A program made the position numbers and the translations under genes. Under the pieces are notes generated by a model. It was not told where the DNA came from and searched no databases. It saw only the letters and a program-made list of their open reading frames with translations. Below, piece after piece: positions 16,042 to 25,188 of a DNA stretch of 64,000 bases. Each line of letters starts with the position of its first letter. Position 1 is the stretch's first letter. The stretch lies in the NCBI GenBank assembly GCA_964351865.1, contig CAYGPJ010000005.1, forward strand, positions 1 to 64,000. Reading direction: 5' to 3'. Origin of the DNA: JBCDJI01 sp964351865. GTDB lineage: Bacteria; Verrucomicrobiota; Verrucomicrobiia; Methylacidiphilales; JBCBYL01.

Positions 16042-17787
16042 ATGAGTAATCTTCCTCAGATTTACGACACCGGCATGGGGCAAATTTCGGCTCAATTAGA
16101 AAATGTAGCTCCATTAGTCAGACATATCATATCTTTTTGCACCCACCGAAATCTAGCTGATGATGATCTCATGGCTATCGAACTTAGTGCCAATGAAGCT
16201 CTGAATAATGCAGTAGAACACGGTGCAGGTAAAGATCCCGAACAAATGATCGAGGCCCGCTGGGAAATAAAAGGAGATCAATGGATTCTGGATGTCTCTG
16301 ACCCCGGAGACTACCTTCCCGAAGAGGGAAAAGATAACTTACCCGAGGACGTTCTCTCTGAACGTGGCAGAGGCTCTTTTCTCATGGCTCAGTTGTGTGA
16401 CAGCACTGAGCATGACCAGATTCGTGGTCGCCACCACCTTCGTCTCACTAAAAGACTTAAAAAAGCGCCTGCACCGGTGGAATCACCCGAAGAAATGAAT
16501 CAAACCATCGCCTCAATGGCGGAGGAATTGAGCACCTCTTTCGAAAATCTTTCCGCATTGTTTCGTCTGGCAGAACAACTCGCTTATTCTCACTCCTTCA
16601 CCGAATTCATTCAGAGCTCACTGGACGAACTGATGGATCTGACACGTTCCAACGGTGCCATGGTCTCCAGTTGGAACGAAGATCTGAGCGAACTCATTAC
16701 GATAGGGGCAAAATCAGTTTTTGCTGGCTACCTGCATCATACACAAACTGCGGATTGTGAAGGGATGGAAGTTTCGTCCGCCTTACATTCTAAAGAACAG
16801 TCCGTGGAAGCCGGTACCGCACTGCAGGCCGACGATCCTCTCCACTCCTTAGACGGACATCTGATTTTTATTCCCATGTCCTTTGCTGACAAGCCGGCTG
16901 GTGTCCTCTCACTACATAGAGATAAATGTGCCGACTTTTTTTCATCCGGAGATATCCACATTGCCCGAACCTTTGCTGACTTCTTTTCGATCGCTATCGT
17001 GGTTGAATCCCTACAAGTAAAGCGAGCCCATGAAGAAAGTGCTGTTCGCGAACTGGCTATCGCCGCTGACTTGCAAAAGCGTCTCTTACCCCGCGAGTTT
17101 CCGCTTTCGGATACCTTCTCAATTCAAGGGGCATGCACGAGTGCCCGTCAGGTCGGGGGTGATTACCTGGATGTCATTCCACTGGGTGATGATAATTTCC
17201 TAGCCGTCATCGCGGACGTGATGGGAAAAGGAGTTCCGGCCGCGATGCTGGCGACTGTTTTTCGAACTGCTCTTTACGCTAGGCTGGATCTGGCGCGTAG
17301 CCCCGCAAAACTCATGGAGGAAATGGGAGCCCAATTGACTCGTGATATCGGTGGGCTCGAAATGTTCATCACAGCGCAAATTGTTTATTGTAATGGCAAC
17401 AATAGATCACTTGAAATCTGCACCGCCGGCCACTGTCCCGCACTCATCTGGTCAGAGGATGGAAGCTGTCAACAGATTGAAGAAGGTGGCATCCCTCTCG
17501 GTATCCTGAGTGATCAGACCTACCCCGCCATCACCTGTGATTTCCCCCCCGGTTCCCGACTTGCTATTATTACCGACGGCTTTTATGAAGTCGAAAATTC
17601 TGAGGGAGAATTTCTCGATATAGCAGGCTTGCTAAACTTAGTTCGTCCCCACCTTGCCTTGGGTGGTTATGATTTTCTGATGCAATTGATCGATGAAGTT
17701 AATCGCTATACCGGAGAAGCTCCCCCTTCGGATGACAGAAGTGCGGTGATTATTGATTGTCTACGGAAATCCACCGAGAAAGAATGA
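16042..17787 (+). CDS. Fused RsbW-type HATPase, GAF-like domain and SpoIIE/PP2C phosphatase
   Basis: A 581-residue partner-switching regulator carrying both opposing activities. Residues 1-150 are an anti-sigma-type serine kinase: N-box ELSANEALNNAVEHG (47-61), DVSDPGD (84-90) and GRGSFLM (109-115). A coiled linker and GAF-like sensor region follow (about 165-330). Residues about 345-575 are a SpoIIE-type PP2C phosphatase: VGGDYLDV (371-378), ADVMGKGVPA (391-400) and a closing SDDRSAVIID. The likely substrates are STAS proteins: the stand-alone one at 12545 and possibly the two fused to the glycosyltransferase at 28004. It sits between the hexapeptide gene (3 bp) and a receiver-domain gene (3 bp). 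Confidence 0.9.
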   Translation: MSNLPQIYDTGMGQISAQLENVAPLVRHIISFCTHRNLADDDLMAIELSANEALNNAVEHGAGKDPEQMIEARWEIKGDQWILDVSDPGDYLPEEGKDNLPEDVLSERGRGSFLMAQLCDSTEHDQIRGRHHLRLTKRLKKAPAPVESPEEMNQTIASMAEELSTSFENLSALFRLAEQLAYSHSFTEFIQSSLDELMDLTRSNGAMVSSWNEDLSELITIGAKSVFAGYLHHTQTADCEGMEVSSALHSKEQSVEAGTALQADDPLHSLDGHLIFIPMSFADKPAGVLSLHRDKCADFFSSGDIHIARTFADFFSIAIVVESLQVKRAHEESAVRELAIAADLQKRLLPREFPLSDTFSIQGACTSARQVGGDYLDVIPLGDDNFLAVIADVMGKGVPAAMLATVFRTALYARLDLARSPAKLMEEMGAQLTRDIGGLEMFITAQIVYCNGNNRSLEICTAGHCPALIWSEDGSCQQIEEGGIPLGILSDQTYPAITCDFPPGSRLAIITDGFYEVENSEGEFLDIAGLLNLVRPHLALGGYDFLMQLIDEVNRYTGEAPPSDDRSAVIIDCLRKSTEKE

Positions 17788-17790
17788 TCT

Positions 17791-18168
17791 ATGGCTAAAA
17801 CAATATTGGTGTGCGATGACGAGAAGCACATGCTGCGACTGATTGAATTCAATCTTAAGCGGACCGGGCATCACATTGTTTCCGCTAGCTCCGGTATGGA
17901 AGTTCTGGATATTTTATCCAAAGATATTCCCGACCTGCTGATCATTGATGTCATGATGCCGGGCATGGACGGATTCGAGACGATTCGACAAATCAGAGAA
18001 CACCCGGCAGCTCAACAAATCCCGATAGTGGTACTAACTGGCAGAGGACAATCCAATACCCGAGAACAGGCGGAAGCCCTGGGTATCGCCGCTTTCCTGA
18101 ATAAACCCTTCAGCCCGATTCACCTTAAACGCACCATTGAAGAATTATTGGGAAACTCGCAGAGCTGA
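17791..18168 (+). CDS. Single-domain response regulator (CheY-like receiver)
   Basis: A 125-residue receiver domain with no output domain. The acidic pair Asp9-Asp10 (VCDDE), phosphoacceptor Asp53 (IIDVMMPGMDG), the threonine of VVLTGRG and the lysine of LNKPFSP are all in place. It directly follows the HATPase-GAF-SpoIIE gene by 3 bp, so it may gate that enzyme. The hybrid kinase and Hpt protein encoded next on the opposite strand are candidate phosphodonors. No stop-strand terminator was recognised between it and the convergent Hpt gene. Confidence 0.9.
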   Translation: MAKTILVCDDEKHMLRLIEFNLKRTGHHIVSASSGMEVLDILSKDIPDLLIIDVMMPGMDGFETIRQIREHPAAQQIPIVVLTGRGQSNTREQAEALGIAAFLNKPFSPIHLKRTIEELLGNSQS

Positions 18169-18214
18169 AACAGAATACAGAAGTCGTCACACCCGAATTA
18201 AAGCATGACACTTC

Positions 18215-18940
18215 TTATCGGAGCAATTTCATGTGGGAGCGGACCTCTTCAATACTGGTATTCAACACCACCCTCGACCGTTGCAATAGATCAGGCGCAA
18301 CTTTTCTTCCCGCCTTTAATTCCCGCTCTGCTTCTGCCATCAATGCAGAAAACCCGACGAACCCGAAGTTTGCTGAGCTTCCCTTAAGTGAATGTGCCGC
18401 ACGACAGCTCTCCTCATCTGAACTCCCTTCGCAAAGCTGCTCCAGATTATCCAACATAGGAATCACGTCCGAAATAAACTCCTCTACAATCGGAATAAAA
18501 TCCTGCTCCCAATCACCAGAAACATCTGCCAGCAAATCCCAGTCAATCTGACTGTCAGAACGTTTTTCCTCCGGAGATAAACGTTCATCTGTTAGACACC
18601 GCTTGACATCTTCAATACCGAAAGGTCTCTTCAGAATGGCCACCACACGATCAGCCCATACCTGCCCCTTAATTTCATTGATGTCATTAGCACAGAAAAT
18701 CACCCGCACCTGTTCCAAACTCTTTAAAAAGTGCTCCAGATTACCAACCTTTCCCGTTTCCAAGGGCCAGCCCAGAAACAAAAAGTCAGGTAACGGTTTC
18801 CGATCCGTTCCAGCCACTGCAACAACGTCCTCAATCACCTCCGCCACCCCACCGCATTTCTGGACACAGAGCTGCAGTAATTTTCGGTTCACCGGACTCG
18901 ATTCTACAATCCAGACACGCGGCGGCAGATCACTCACCAA
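18215..18940 (-). CDS. Histidine phosphotransfer (Hpt) protein with degenerate receiver domain
   Basis: A 241-residue protein with two parts. Residues about 7-115 look like a receiver domain, but the phosphoacceptor is lost: the block PDFLFLGWPLETG has Gly57 where Asp is expected, and the acidic pair is E13-S14; the distal lysine (LKRPF) remains. Residues about 130-241 form an intact Hpt domain with His183 in AAHSLKGSSANFG. It overlaps the end of the hybrid kinase gene by 11 bp, and that kinase has a C-terminal Hpt-like segment lacking its histidine. So this protein probably supplies the missing phosphotransfer step in the relay. Confidence 0.87.
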   Translation of the reverse strand: MVSDLPPRVWIVESSPVNRKLLQLCVQKCGGVAEVIEDVVAVAGTDRKPLPDFLFLGWPLETGKVGNLEHFLKSLEQVRVIFCANDINEIKGQVWADRVVAILKRPFGIEDVKRCLTDERLSPEEKRSDSQIDWDLLADVSGDWEQDFIPIVEEFISDVIPMLDNLEQLCEGSSDEESCRAAHSLKGSSANFGFVGFSALMAEAERELKAGRKVAPDLLQRSRVVLNTSIEEVRSHMKLLR

Positions 18941-21557
18941 CAGCTCCCTGATTCTTTAAAAAATGCCCTATATAGGTCACGGCAGCTTGTAACCGGTCAT
19001 GTAGGTGTGCATTCCAGGCTTCCGCAGTTCTTTTATCAGGTAAGGACTGCCAACTTTCCAATTCAGTCATCGCCGCATCGAGGGCGGTACAACCCAAAGC
19101 TGAAAATTCACTTCTTAAATTCGAAGCAACCTGCGTGAACCTTTCCAGATCCTCCTGATCAAGATAATCCAACATCTCGTCGAGTCTGAGACCTACCGTG
19201 GTGATAAACTCTTTTCCGATGTCATTCATCATATCCACCCCGATTTCTTCACGCAATCGGGCCAGAACTCGCAAGTCCACCCCGAAATCTTCTGATGCAG
19301 GAATTATGGCAGAATGTGAATCTTCAGCGTCCTGATAAAGAGTGATATACCTTAGAAGACAACGTTCAAGGGAATCCATTTTGACGGGCTTGCTGAGGTA
19401 ATCATTCATCCCGACATCAATGAAGCGTTCACGATCCCCTTTGATCGCATTGGCAGTCAGAGCCACAATCCAGGGTTGGGCATACTCATTAACATCACTG
19501 CGTATGCGGCGCGTAGCCTCCTCGCCATCCATAACAGGCATATTAATATCCATGAATACGATATGGTATTCACCCGTGGCGGCCGCCTCCAGCGCTTCCT
19601 GTCCATTAACAACAAAGTCTACTTGATATCCCAGTCTCTTAAAAAGATGTGCCGCCACTTTCTGATTCGTGATCACATCCTCCGCGATAAGAATCTTTAA
19701 AGGAAACTGGTCAGCCATCGTGGCTTGGTTCAATGTAACACTGCTGGTGATCCTTTTCCAGCGTTTGGATCCTCCTAGCACTCGAACCAGTGTCTCTTTC
19801 AATGATCCTGCCCGGATGGGTTTTTTTATCACCGCCTGAAAGGGAAAATCTGTATCATCCCCCACCTGCATGTCTGCCACCGAAGTCAGACACAGCAAGG
19901 GGAGACGATCAGCCGTATTGAGGGATCTGATCTCCCGAGCCAATTGAACTCCATCCATACCCGGCATCTGAAAATCAATAAAGCCCACATCGAACGGATT
20001 GCCGTCCTGACATAATTTAACAACATCCTCCGGATTGGCATAGCTGTAAGCTGCCATACCCCAATTCGCCAGATGGAGCTCTAGCACTTTGATGTTATTC
20101 GGATTATCGTCCACAATCAGCGCACACCTGCCATTCAATCGTGCCTCATAAACCTTGTGTTGGGCGGAATCTCCGGTGGTGGCCGGACGCAGCGGAATCA
20201 GGACCGTAAAGCAAGCTCCCTCACCTATTTCACTCTTTACCGAAATACTGCCACCCATTAAATCACATATCCGATGGCAGATTGCCAAGCCAAGACCACT
20301 TCCCCCAAAACTACGAGTCGTTGAGGCATCGACTTGTGAAAAGGTTTGAAATAAGCGAAAAAACTTACTCCGGTCTATACCGATACCTGTATCCTTGACA
20401 TCAATCTGAACCTGCCACAAGCCCTCCTCGCTCAACTCACCGGAAACATCCACTGACACCGATCCCTCTGAGGTAAACTTGACCGCATTACTCAAGAGAT
20501 TATTAAAAATCTGTTTAATCCGATGAGGATCTCCATTCAGACGTCGAGGCAGTTTAGAAGAAACCTGGTAGTGTAATTCCAGTGATTTATCAGCAGCCTT
20601 AGGAACAATGAGATCCACCGCATCGCCTAGAATCTCCTCCATATCAAAATCAACATATTCCAAATCCACTTTCCCACTTTCAATCTTGGAGAAATCAATA
20701 ATATCGTTAAGCAGGTTAAGCAGAGTGTCACTGTTCTGTGTAATAGAGCTAACAAAATCCTTCTGCTGCTTGTCGAGATCCGTAGTTTCCAGCAACTCAG
20801 CCATCCCGATAATCCCGTTCATAGGAGTGCGAATTTCATGACTCATGTTGGCGAGAAACAATGACTTGGTAGAATTAGCTTTTTCGGCCACATCTCTGGA
20901 CATCTCCAACTCCAAGTTGCGTTTCTGAAGTTCACTAGTCAGCGGATAAACAAAAATAATTAACAACAGAATACTCGACCCAATACTGACCACAGTTACC
21001 ACCAACCCTGATTTCTGGAGCCGGCTAATGGCCCTATCAGCCTCCTTTTCAAAAAGAGACACCGCCTCATCAAGGCGCGGCAACAAGTCGACATCCGCAT
21101 TTTGAATCAATCCTAACCTTGCCTGTGCATCAACAGGCACTCCCTCAAACAACCCTTCCAACTCTTTAATAAACGCTTTTGTTTGTTCATTCAGCCCTGT
21201 TTGATCATTGAAATAATAAACTTCGATGGCATCCGGAAAGTGTTGGCGCTCCGACATCAATTCCTGGTGCTGTTGCTCCATTTTTTCAAGCACGGCTAAT
21301 CCTTTCGCCTTCGCACCTGAAACCCCGGCGAAATCTTCCATGACATAACGACAAACCCGTTGAGAAAACATCCGCTGCCGCCCACTTTGATTTATCCATT
21401 CAGAGTAACGTTCACTCGTCTTTGCGGAAAAATACAACATCGTTTGTTCAACGAGGCCTAGCGCCATAATAAACAATGCAACCACCGCGATCCGCACCCA
21501 GATATTGCGAGGCACATAACGGCTCATGTAGTCGTGGAGTTGATTAGCCAGTTTCAC
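18930..21557 (-). CDS. Hybrid sensor histidine kinase with two receivers and a histidine-less Hpt-like tail
   Basis: An 875-residue inner-membrane kinase. An N-terminal membrane helix (about 21-43), a periplasmic PilJ-type sensor segment (INQSGRQRMFSQR, 55-67) and a second helix (about 184-204) come first. Then HisKA with His240 in NMSHEIRTPMNG, and the ATPase with NNLLSNAVKF and the G-boxes DTGIGI and GGSGLGLAI. Receiver 1 carries Asp528 (FIDFQMPGMDG) and receiver 2 Asp670 (FMDINMPVMDG). Residues about 760-875 resemble an Hpt domain, but ASNLRSEFSALG places Ser812 where the histidine should be. It is cotranscribed with the separate Hpt gene downstream. The signal is unknown; the PilJ-type domain resembles nitrate- or pilus-linked sensors. 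Confidence 0.92.
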   Translation of the reverse strand: MKLANQLHDYMSRYVPRNIWVRIAVVALFIMALGLVEQTMLYFSAKTSERYSEWINQSGRQRMFSQRVCRYVMEDFAGVSGAKAKGLAVLEKMEQQHQELMSERQHFPDAIEVYYFNDQTGLNEQTKAFIKELEGLFEGVPVDAQARLGLIQNADVDLLPRLDEAVSLFEKEADRAISRLQKSGLVVTVVSIGSSILLLIIFVYPLTSELQKRNLELEMSRDVAEKANSTKSLFLANMSHEIRTPMNGIIGMAELLETTDLDKQQKDFVSSITQNSDTLLNLLNDIIDFSKIESGKVDLEYVDFDMEEILGDAVDLIVPKAADKSLELHYQVSSKLPRRLNGDPHRIKQIFNNLLSNAVKFTSEGSVSVDVSGELSEEGLWQVQIDVKDTGIGIDRSKFFRLFQTFSQVDASTTRSFGGSGLGLAICHRICDLMGGSISVKSEIGEGACFTVLIPLRPATTGDSAQHKVYEARLNGRCALIVDDNPNNIKVLELHLANWGMAAYSYANPEDVVKLCQDGNPFDVGFIDFQMPGMDGVQLAREIRSLNTADRLPLLCLTSVADMQVGDDTDFPFQAVIKKPIRAGSLKETLVRVLGGSKRWKRITSSVTLNQATMADQFPLKILIAEDVITNQKVAAHLFKRLGYQVDFVVNGQEALEAAATGEYHIVFMDINMPVMDGEEATRRIRSDVNEYAQPWIVALTANAIKGDRERFIDVGMNDYLSKPVKMDSLERCLLRYITLYQDAEDSHSAIIPASEDFGVDLRVLARLREEIGVDMMNDIGKEFITTVGLRLDEMLDYLDQEDLERFTQVASNLRSEFSALGCTALDAAMTELESWQSLPDKRTAEAWNAHLHDRLQAAVTYIGHFLKNQGAVGE

Positions 21558-21624
21558 AAATCGTATTCTTATGGTAACTCGCTCTATCTGACTTTCCAGA
21601 CGAAAAGTGTGAGAAAGAGTCTAT

Positions 21625-23274
21625 TCACAACGGGTTGCTTTTAAAGTTTTCAAGAATCCATGGGAGCAACTGTTTTTTACGGGATACCCAACCCTTTTCC
21701 TCTCTGTCTTTTTCCTCCGACCACCAACCTTCTTTACCCAATGAATAAAACATAATACGACTGGATTGCTCCAAAACACCCGTAACCATCAAAATGCCGA
21801 ACGCGGCATCCTCGCGTTGACAAGCTTTCCCCATGGCCTGTCGTAATAATTCCAGCCGGTTGACATCCACCTCACTCAAATCCACCGTTTCTAACTGGCT
21901 GACCAGAAATGCCACCCCTTCGTGACTAAAGCGCTTGCAATCGTGAGAAACCAGCACTGCCGGATCCCCACTCGAAATAATATCGTTCCAACTTAAAACC
22001 TCTTTTCCGAATTTCTGAAGCTCCACCCCTGAGCACTCAGCTAATTTATTTGCACAAGTGCGATCCGTCGCCGTCGTCGTGGGGGAGGTCAACAGTAGAG
22101 TATCGGAAATTAATGCTCCCAGTAGAATCGTCGCGATTTCAGCCGTCATCTCTACCTGCTCTTCCCTGAATCGAGCTGCAATTACCGAGGCCGTACTACC
22201 CCACGGGCGACAATCCACCCGAATGGGTTGCAAAGTTTCCATATTTCCCACCCGGTGATGATCTACAATTTCGCGGATATCAAATGAATCTAATCCGGGC
22301 AGTGATTGATCCTTTTCAAAATGATCTACTAAAATCAAAGGACGGGGAGGAACATTTATCAGATCGGATGCAGAGACCACCCCTACCGGCTGGCCCTCGT
22401 CATTCAGCACCGGAGCCGCATGTGGTGGAGCAGACAGCACCCGGGCCGCGTCATCCAGCAGCATTTCACTATCCAAAGATGACCATTCACGGGACATCGC
22501 CACTTCCACCGGGAAACAAAGCCCCAACCGGGAAGCAAAAGCAAAGATGGATCCCGGAAAATAATACACTGGTGGCCCCGACCAGCAGGATAATCGCCGC
22601 AATGCCTCCTGCCTTTCAATGTCCACTAGTATGGCAGCAGCTACGCCCACCTGTTGGCACAACTTCAATGTTTCCATATCACCCACCGTTACGACCACGT
22701 CACTTTTTTTGACCGGGTCTCCTGTTGATGACGGCACCCTCAACCTGAGCTGCTCCCCTACGCCGGGCTTCGGAGTGCCGGCTAGCTGCTCCAAAGGTGC
22801 CCCGCGCACCAGATCCTCAACCTTAAGCACTGATCCCAGAAAATCCTCCACGTTACCAAGGAAAAAAAACTGAGGCTCAGATATCCGGTCACTTAGAATT
22901 CCGCACAAATGCCTCTCATTATCCACCACCAGTGCAATATCATCTGGAACGGATTGCAAAGTTTCCAGCGCCTCACGCAGACTCAATTGACCTTGTAATT
23001 CAATGCCTTTTCGCATGACGTCCTTAACGCGCGGACGCAAGTCATCCAGCACCACGGGCAAAGCTAAGCCGGCTACCTCAAATAGCTTCCGCGTCTGTTC
23101 ATTAGGAGGATCAAGGCACACAGGCAGATACTGGTTATCCGGATTTAATTGAGTCAGCAGATACCCAAGAGCAACCGCCGAAGCTCCCGAATCGGTATCC
23201 GGTCGGCGATGTCCTACGATATAGATACTCTCGCCATTTTTATGCTCTGTTTTCTGATCGGATGCTGGCTTCAT
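21625..23274 (-). CDS. Family II inorganic pyrophosphatase (DHH family) with CBS and DRTGG domains
   Basis: A 549-residue manganese-type pyrophosphatase with a regulatory insert. The N-terminal metal motif is GHRRPDTDSGA (21-31) and the DHH motif is VDHHRVGN (337-344), after VDHFEKDQ (316-323). Between them are a CBS repeat (about 84-130), a DRTGG-like domain (about 150-255) and a second CBS repeat (about 262-305). In known CBS-PPases adenine nucleotides bind the insert and tune activity. It removes the PPi produced by sugar-nucleotide synthesis, which may explain its place here. It overlaps the EpsI-like gene by 4 bp, so it is coupled to the exosortase operon. The first motif has HRRPD where many members have HxHPD. 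Confidence 0.88.
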   Translation of the reverse strand: MKPASDQKTEHKNGESIYIVGHRRPDTDSGASAVALGYLLTQLNPDNQYLPVCLDPPNEQTRKLFEVAGLALPVVLDDLRPRVKDVMRKGIELQGQLSLREALETLQSVPDDIALVVDNERHLCGILSDRISEPQFFFLGNVEDFLGSVLKVEDLVRGAPLEQLAGTPKPGVGEQLRLRVPSSTGDPVKKSDVVVTVGDMETLKLCQQVGVAAAILVDIERQEALRRLSCWSGPPVYYFPGSIFAFASRLGLCFPVEVAMSREWSSLDSEMLLDDAARVLSAPPHAAPVLNDEGQPVGVVSASDLINVPPRPLILVDHFEKDQSLPGLDSFDIREIVDHHRVGNMETLQPIRVDCRPWGSTASVIAARFREEQVEMTAEIATILLGALISDTLLLTSPTTTATDRTCANKLAECSGVELQKFGKEVLSWNDIISSGDPAVLVSHDCKRFSHEGVAFLVSQLETVDLSEVDVNRLELLRQAMGKACQREDAAFGILMVTGVLEQSSRIMFYSLGKEGWWSEEKDREEKGWVSRKKQLLPWILENFKSNPL

Positions 23275-23858
23275 AAATTTAATAATTGCGGAAAATAACG
23301 TAGCGTCTGTGGTAGGGATTTTTGCCCCTCAGACAGTAACTGAATGACCACCAGCACAGACTCATCCCCCCAGTAGCCGAATGTCGCACGGTGTAAAAAA
23401 GAACGCATCCAGAACTCTATCGGAGAAATATAGTGCCGCTCTCCGTTACTGAACCAGTAGGCCACACGGGTCATTTCATCATTCTTGGAAAGTGCCATGA
23501 TGCGAATTTCCCCTTTTCCACTCAACATGACCGATTCACTAATAATACTCCAGCCTGCCCCGCGAAAACAGAATATCGGGTCATGCACCGCATGGCGATT
23601 CTGTTTTCCATCAACTACATTCACCATTATGGGATTTCCAGCGACATGATATAACCGCTTCACCACTTCCCCCTCACCAAATATGAGCATTTCTCTGGAA
23701 TTAAGCTCTACGTTTTCCCCATATATTAAAGGGGCTTTCATGGGTAAGCTCATGCCAGGATTAGGGCGACTGCCTACAGGAAATGCTTCCAGCAGAATCG
23801 TGAGCGCTACTGCCACCACAAGGATAACCCACATCGCCAACCACCCGGCACGTTTCAT
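23271..23858 (-). CDS. EpsI-like exosortase-associated protein
   Basis: A 195-residue protein with one N-terminal membrane helix (WVILVVAVALTILLEAF). The block HDPIFCFRGAGW corresponds to the H-x-P-x-x-C-x-x-G-x-G-W core of the EpsI/exosortase-C-terminal family, which is often fused to or encoded beside exosortases. It overlaps its neighbours by 4 bp each way. The exact function of the family is unknown; it is needed for exopolysaccharide production in Methylobacillus, where it was named. Confidence 0.8.
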   Translation of the reverse strand: MKRAGWLAMWVILVVAVALTILLEAFPVGSRPNPGMSLPMKAPLIYGENVELNSREMLIFGEGEVVKRLYHVAGNPIMVNVVDGKQNRHAVHDPIFCFRGAGWSIISESVMLSGKGEIRIMALSKNDEMTRVAYWFSNGERHYISPIEFWMRSFLHRATFGYWGDESVLVVIQLLSEGQKSLPQTLRYFPQLLNL

Positions 23859-24319
23859 TTATTCTCCCCATGTGAATTTGATTTCATAACCATAAAAATA
23901 AATAAACCTCCCGACCATGTTAGCCAAAACCATCGTATCCACACAACCCCGTCTACCCCCATATCGCGCAAGAACCATCCGGTTAGCGGCATCCATGAGA
24001 GCGCAACAACCAATGCCGCACATCGAGCCGCGAGCGCTCCTCCAAAACTAAGTAGATACCCTGCACCTCCAATGTATATGAGAGCATTCAAATCCCCAAA
24101 TCGCCCAAGCACTAGAAGAAAAACACTCACCACCCACCAGGAAATTTGGAGGCGGAAATGCCGCCAGACCATCCAACTCACCCCGATCAGCCAGATTAAA
24201 AATATAATCCCGCCTGAGCGATCATACGGAGCCGCCCTCCAAGCCGGTGCCAAATCACGTGCCAGCCAGACCACCCAGGGAACTCCGACTGCCGCAGGCC
24301 ACCATCTCACACGGATCAT
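23855..24319 (-). CDS. Small hydrophobic membrane protein in exosortase operon
   Basis: About 154 residues with four to five predicted membrane helices and many tryptophans. Not recognised by name. The start at 24319 is chosen because its ATG overlaps the exosortase stop codon as ATGA; a longer open frame up to 24514 would run deep inside the exosortase gene. It overlaps the EpsI-like gene by 4 bp at its other end. Its tight coupling on both sides suggests it acts with the exosortase in the membrane, perhaps as a scaffold. Confidence 0.65.
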   Translation of the reverse strand: MIRVRWWPAAVGVPWVVWLARDLAPAWRAAPYDRSGGIIFLIWLIGVSWMVWRHFRLQISWWVVSVFLLVLGRFGDLNALIYIGGAGYLLSFGGALAARCAALVVALSWMPLTGWFLRDMGVDGVVWIRWFWLTWSGGLFIFMVMKSNSHGENK

Positions 24320-25188
24320 AACCCTTCCCTTTTGACGGCTAAGGGTTCCAAAATGAAGAGGCCTGCGCCAAATACTCCCATCAATACGAACCAACCCACC
24401 CAACCATGCCCCGCTCCCTGCCAATCCGGCAGGCCCCAAGCCAAACCACTTAAAACTAATATTCTTAATACCTGCCCAACCAAGGCAAGCAGTGGAAGGA
24501 TTGCCCACCACCACCAGAAAAATCTTGTTTCACGAAAACACGGTAACGCGGCTCCAACCAGTAATAGTGCTTGGAGATTATTCATCCCATCGCACGCCTC
24601 ATCGACGCTCACTAGTGTATGATGCGCATAGAGTAATACCCCTTCACGCCAGATATCCAATCCCCACATGGTATAGAATTCTGCACTGATCACAGCACCC
24701 GCCAACCTCATCCACCACCCCAGAATCTGAAAATCCGATTCCAACCAGGGAAATGTCAGAAAAATCAGCACAAAACCTTTTCCCTTTACGCTTGATAACT
24801 TTTCACTGAAGGCAACTCCGAGCCATCTTAAAAACAACCAACTCCAGCCCAACCCGGATAACCATAATTCATTCGACCATAAGCCCACTAAAACCATTGT
24901 GACGGCTATCAGTTCGTTCACACCTGGACATGATTCTGACGACTTGTCCAACCAGTCTAACCGCCAAGGCCTTCCAGCCAGAATGAACAGCACCCAACCC
25001 ACTCCAAGAGGCCACTGAGAAGATATAATGGGTGACCCGGTTCTAAGCCATAGAACTACGTATAGCAGAACCAGCGGTATCCCCCAACAGAGCCAACGTG
25101 TTACTGAGCGTTGGCTTGTTGTATCTGTTGCCAGTTCGAACGGAAGACGGGTTGATCCGCCTCGGTTTCGATCAACGCTTCGGTCCAT
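24316..25188 (-). CDS. Exosortase (PEP-CTERM protein-sorting transpeptidase)
   Basis: A 290-residue multi-pass membrane protein. The catalytic triad of the exosortase/archaeosortase family is visible: Cys199 in SVDEACDGMNN, Arg242 in GQVLRILVLS and His261 in GAGHGWVGW. It should cleave the C-terminal PEP sorting signal of secreted proteins and attach them to a surface carrier; the PEP-CTERM protein encoded at 27038 is a clear substrate candidate. The ATG at 25188 lies 88 bp inside the upstream TPR gene. No ATG, GTG or TTG nearer the junction was found, so either the overlap is real or a rare start is used. The subtype cannot be assigned. Confidence 0.9.
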   Translation of the reverse strand: MDRSVDRNRGGSTRLPFELATDTTSQRSVTRWLCWGIPLVLLYVVLWLRTGSPIISSQWPLGVGWVLFILAGRPWRLDWLDKSSESCPGVNELIAVTMVLVGLWSNELWLSGLGWSWLFLRWLGVAFSEKLSSVKGKGFVLIFLTFPWLESDFQILGWWMRLAGAVISAEFYTMWGLDIWREGVLLYAHHTLVSVDEACDGMNNLQALLLVGAALPCFRETRFFWWWWAILPLLALVGQVLRILVLSGLAWGLPDWQGAGHGWVGWFVLMGVFGAGLFILEPLAVKREGL

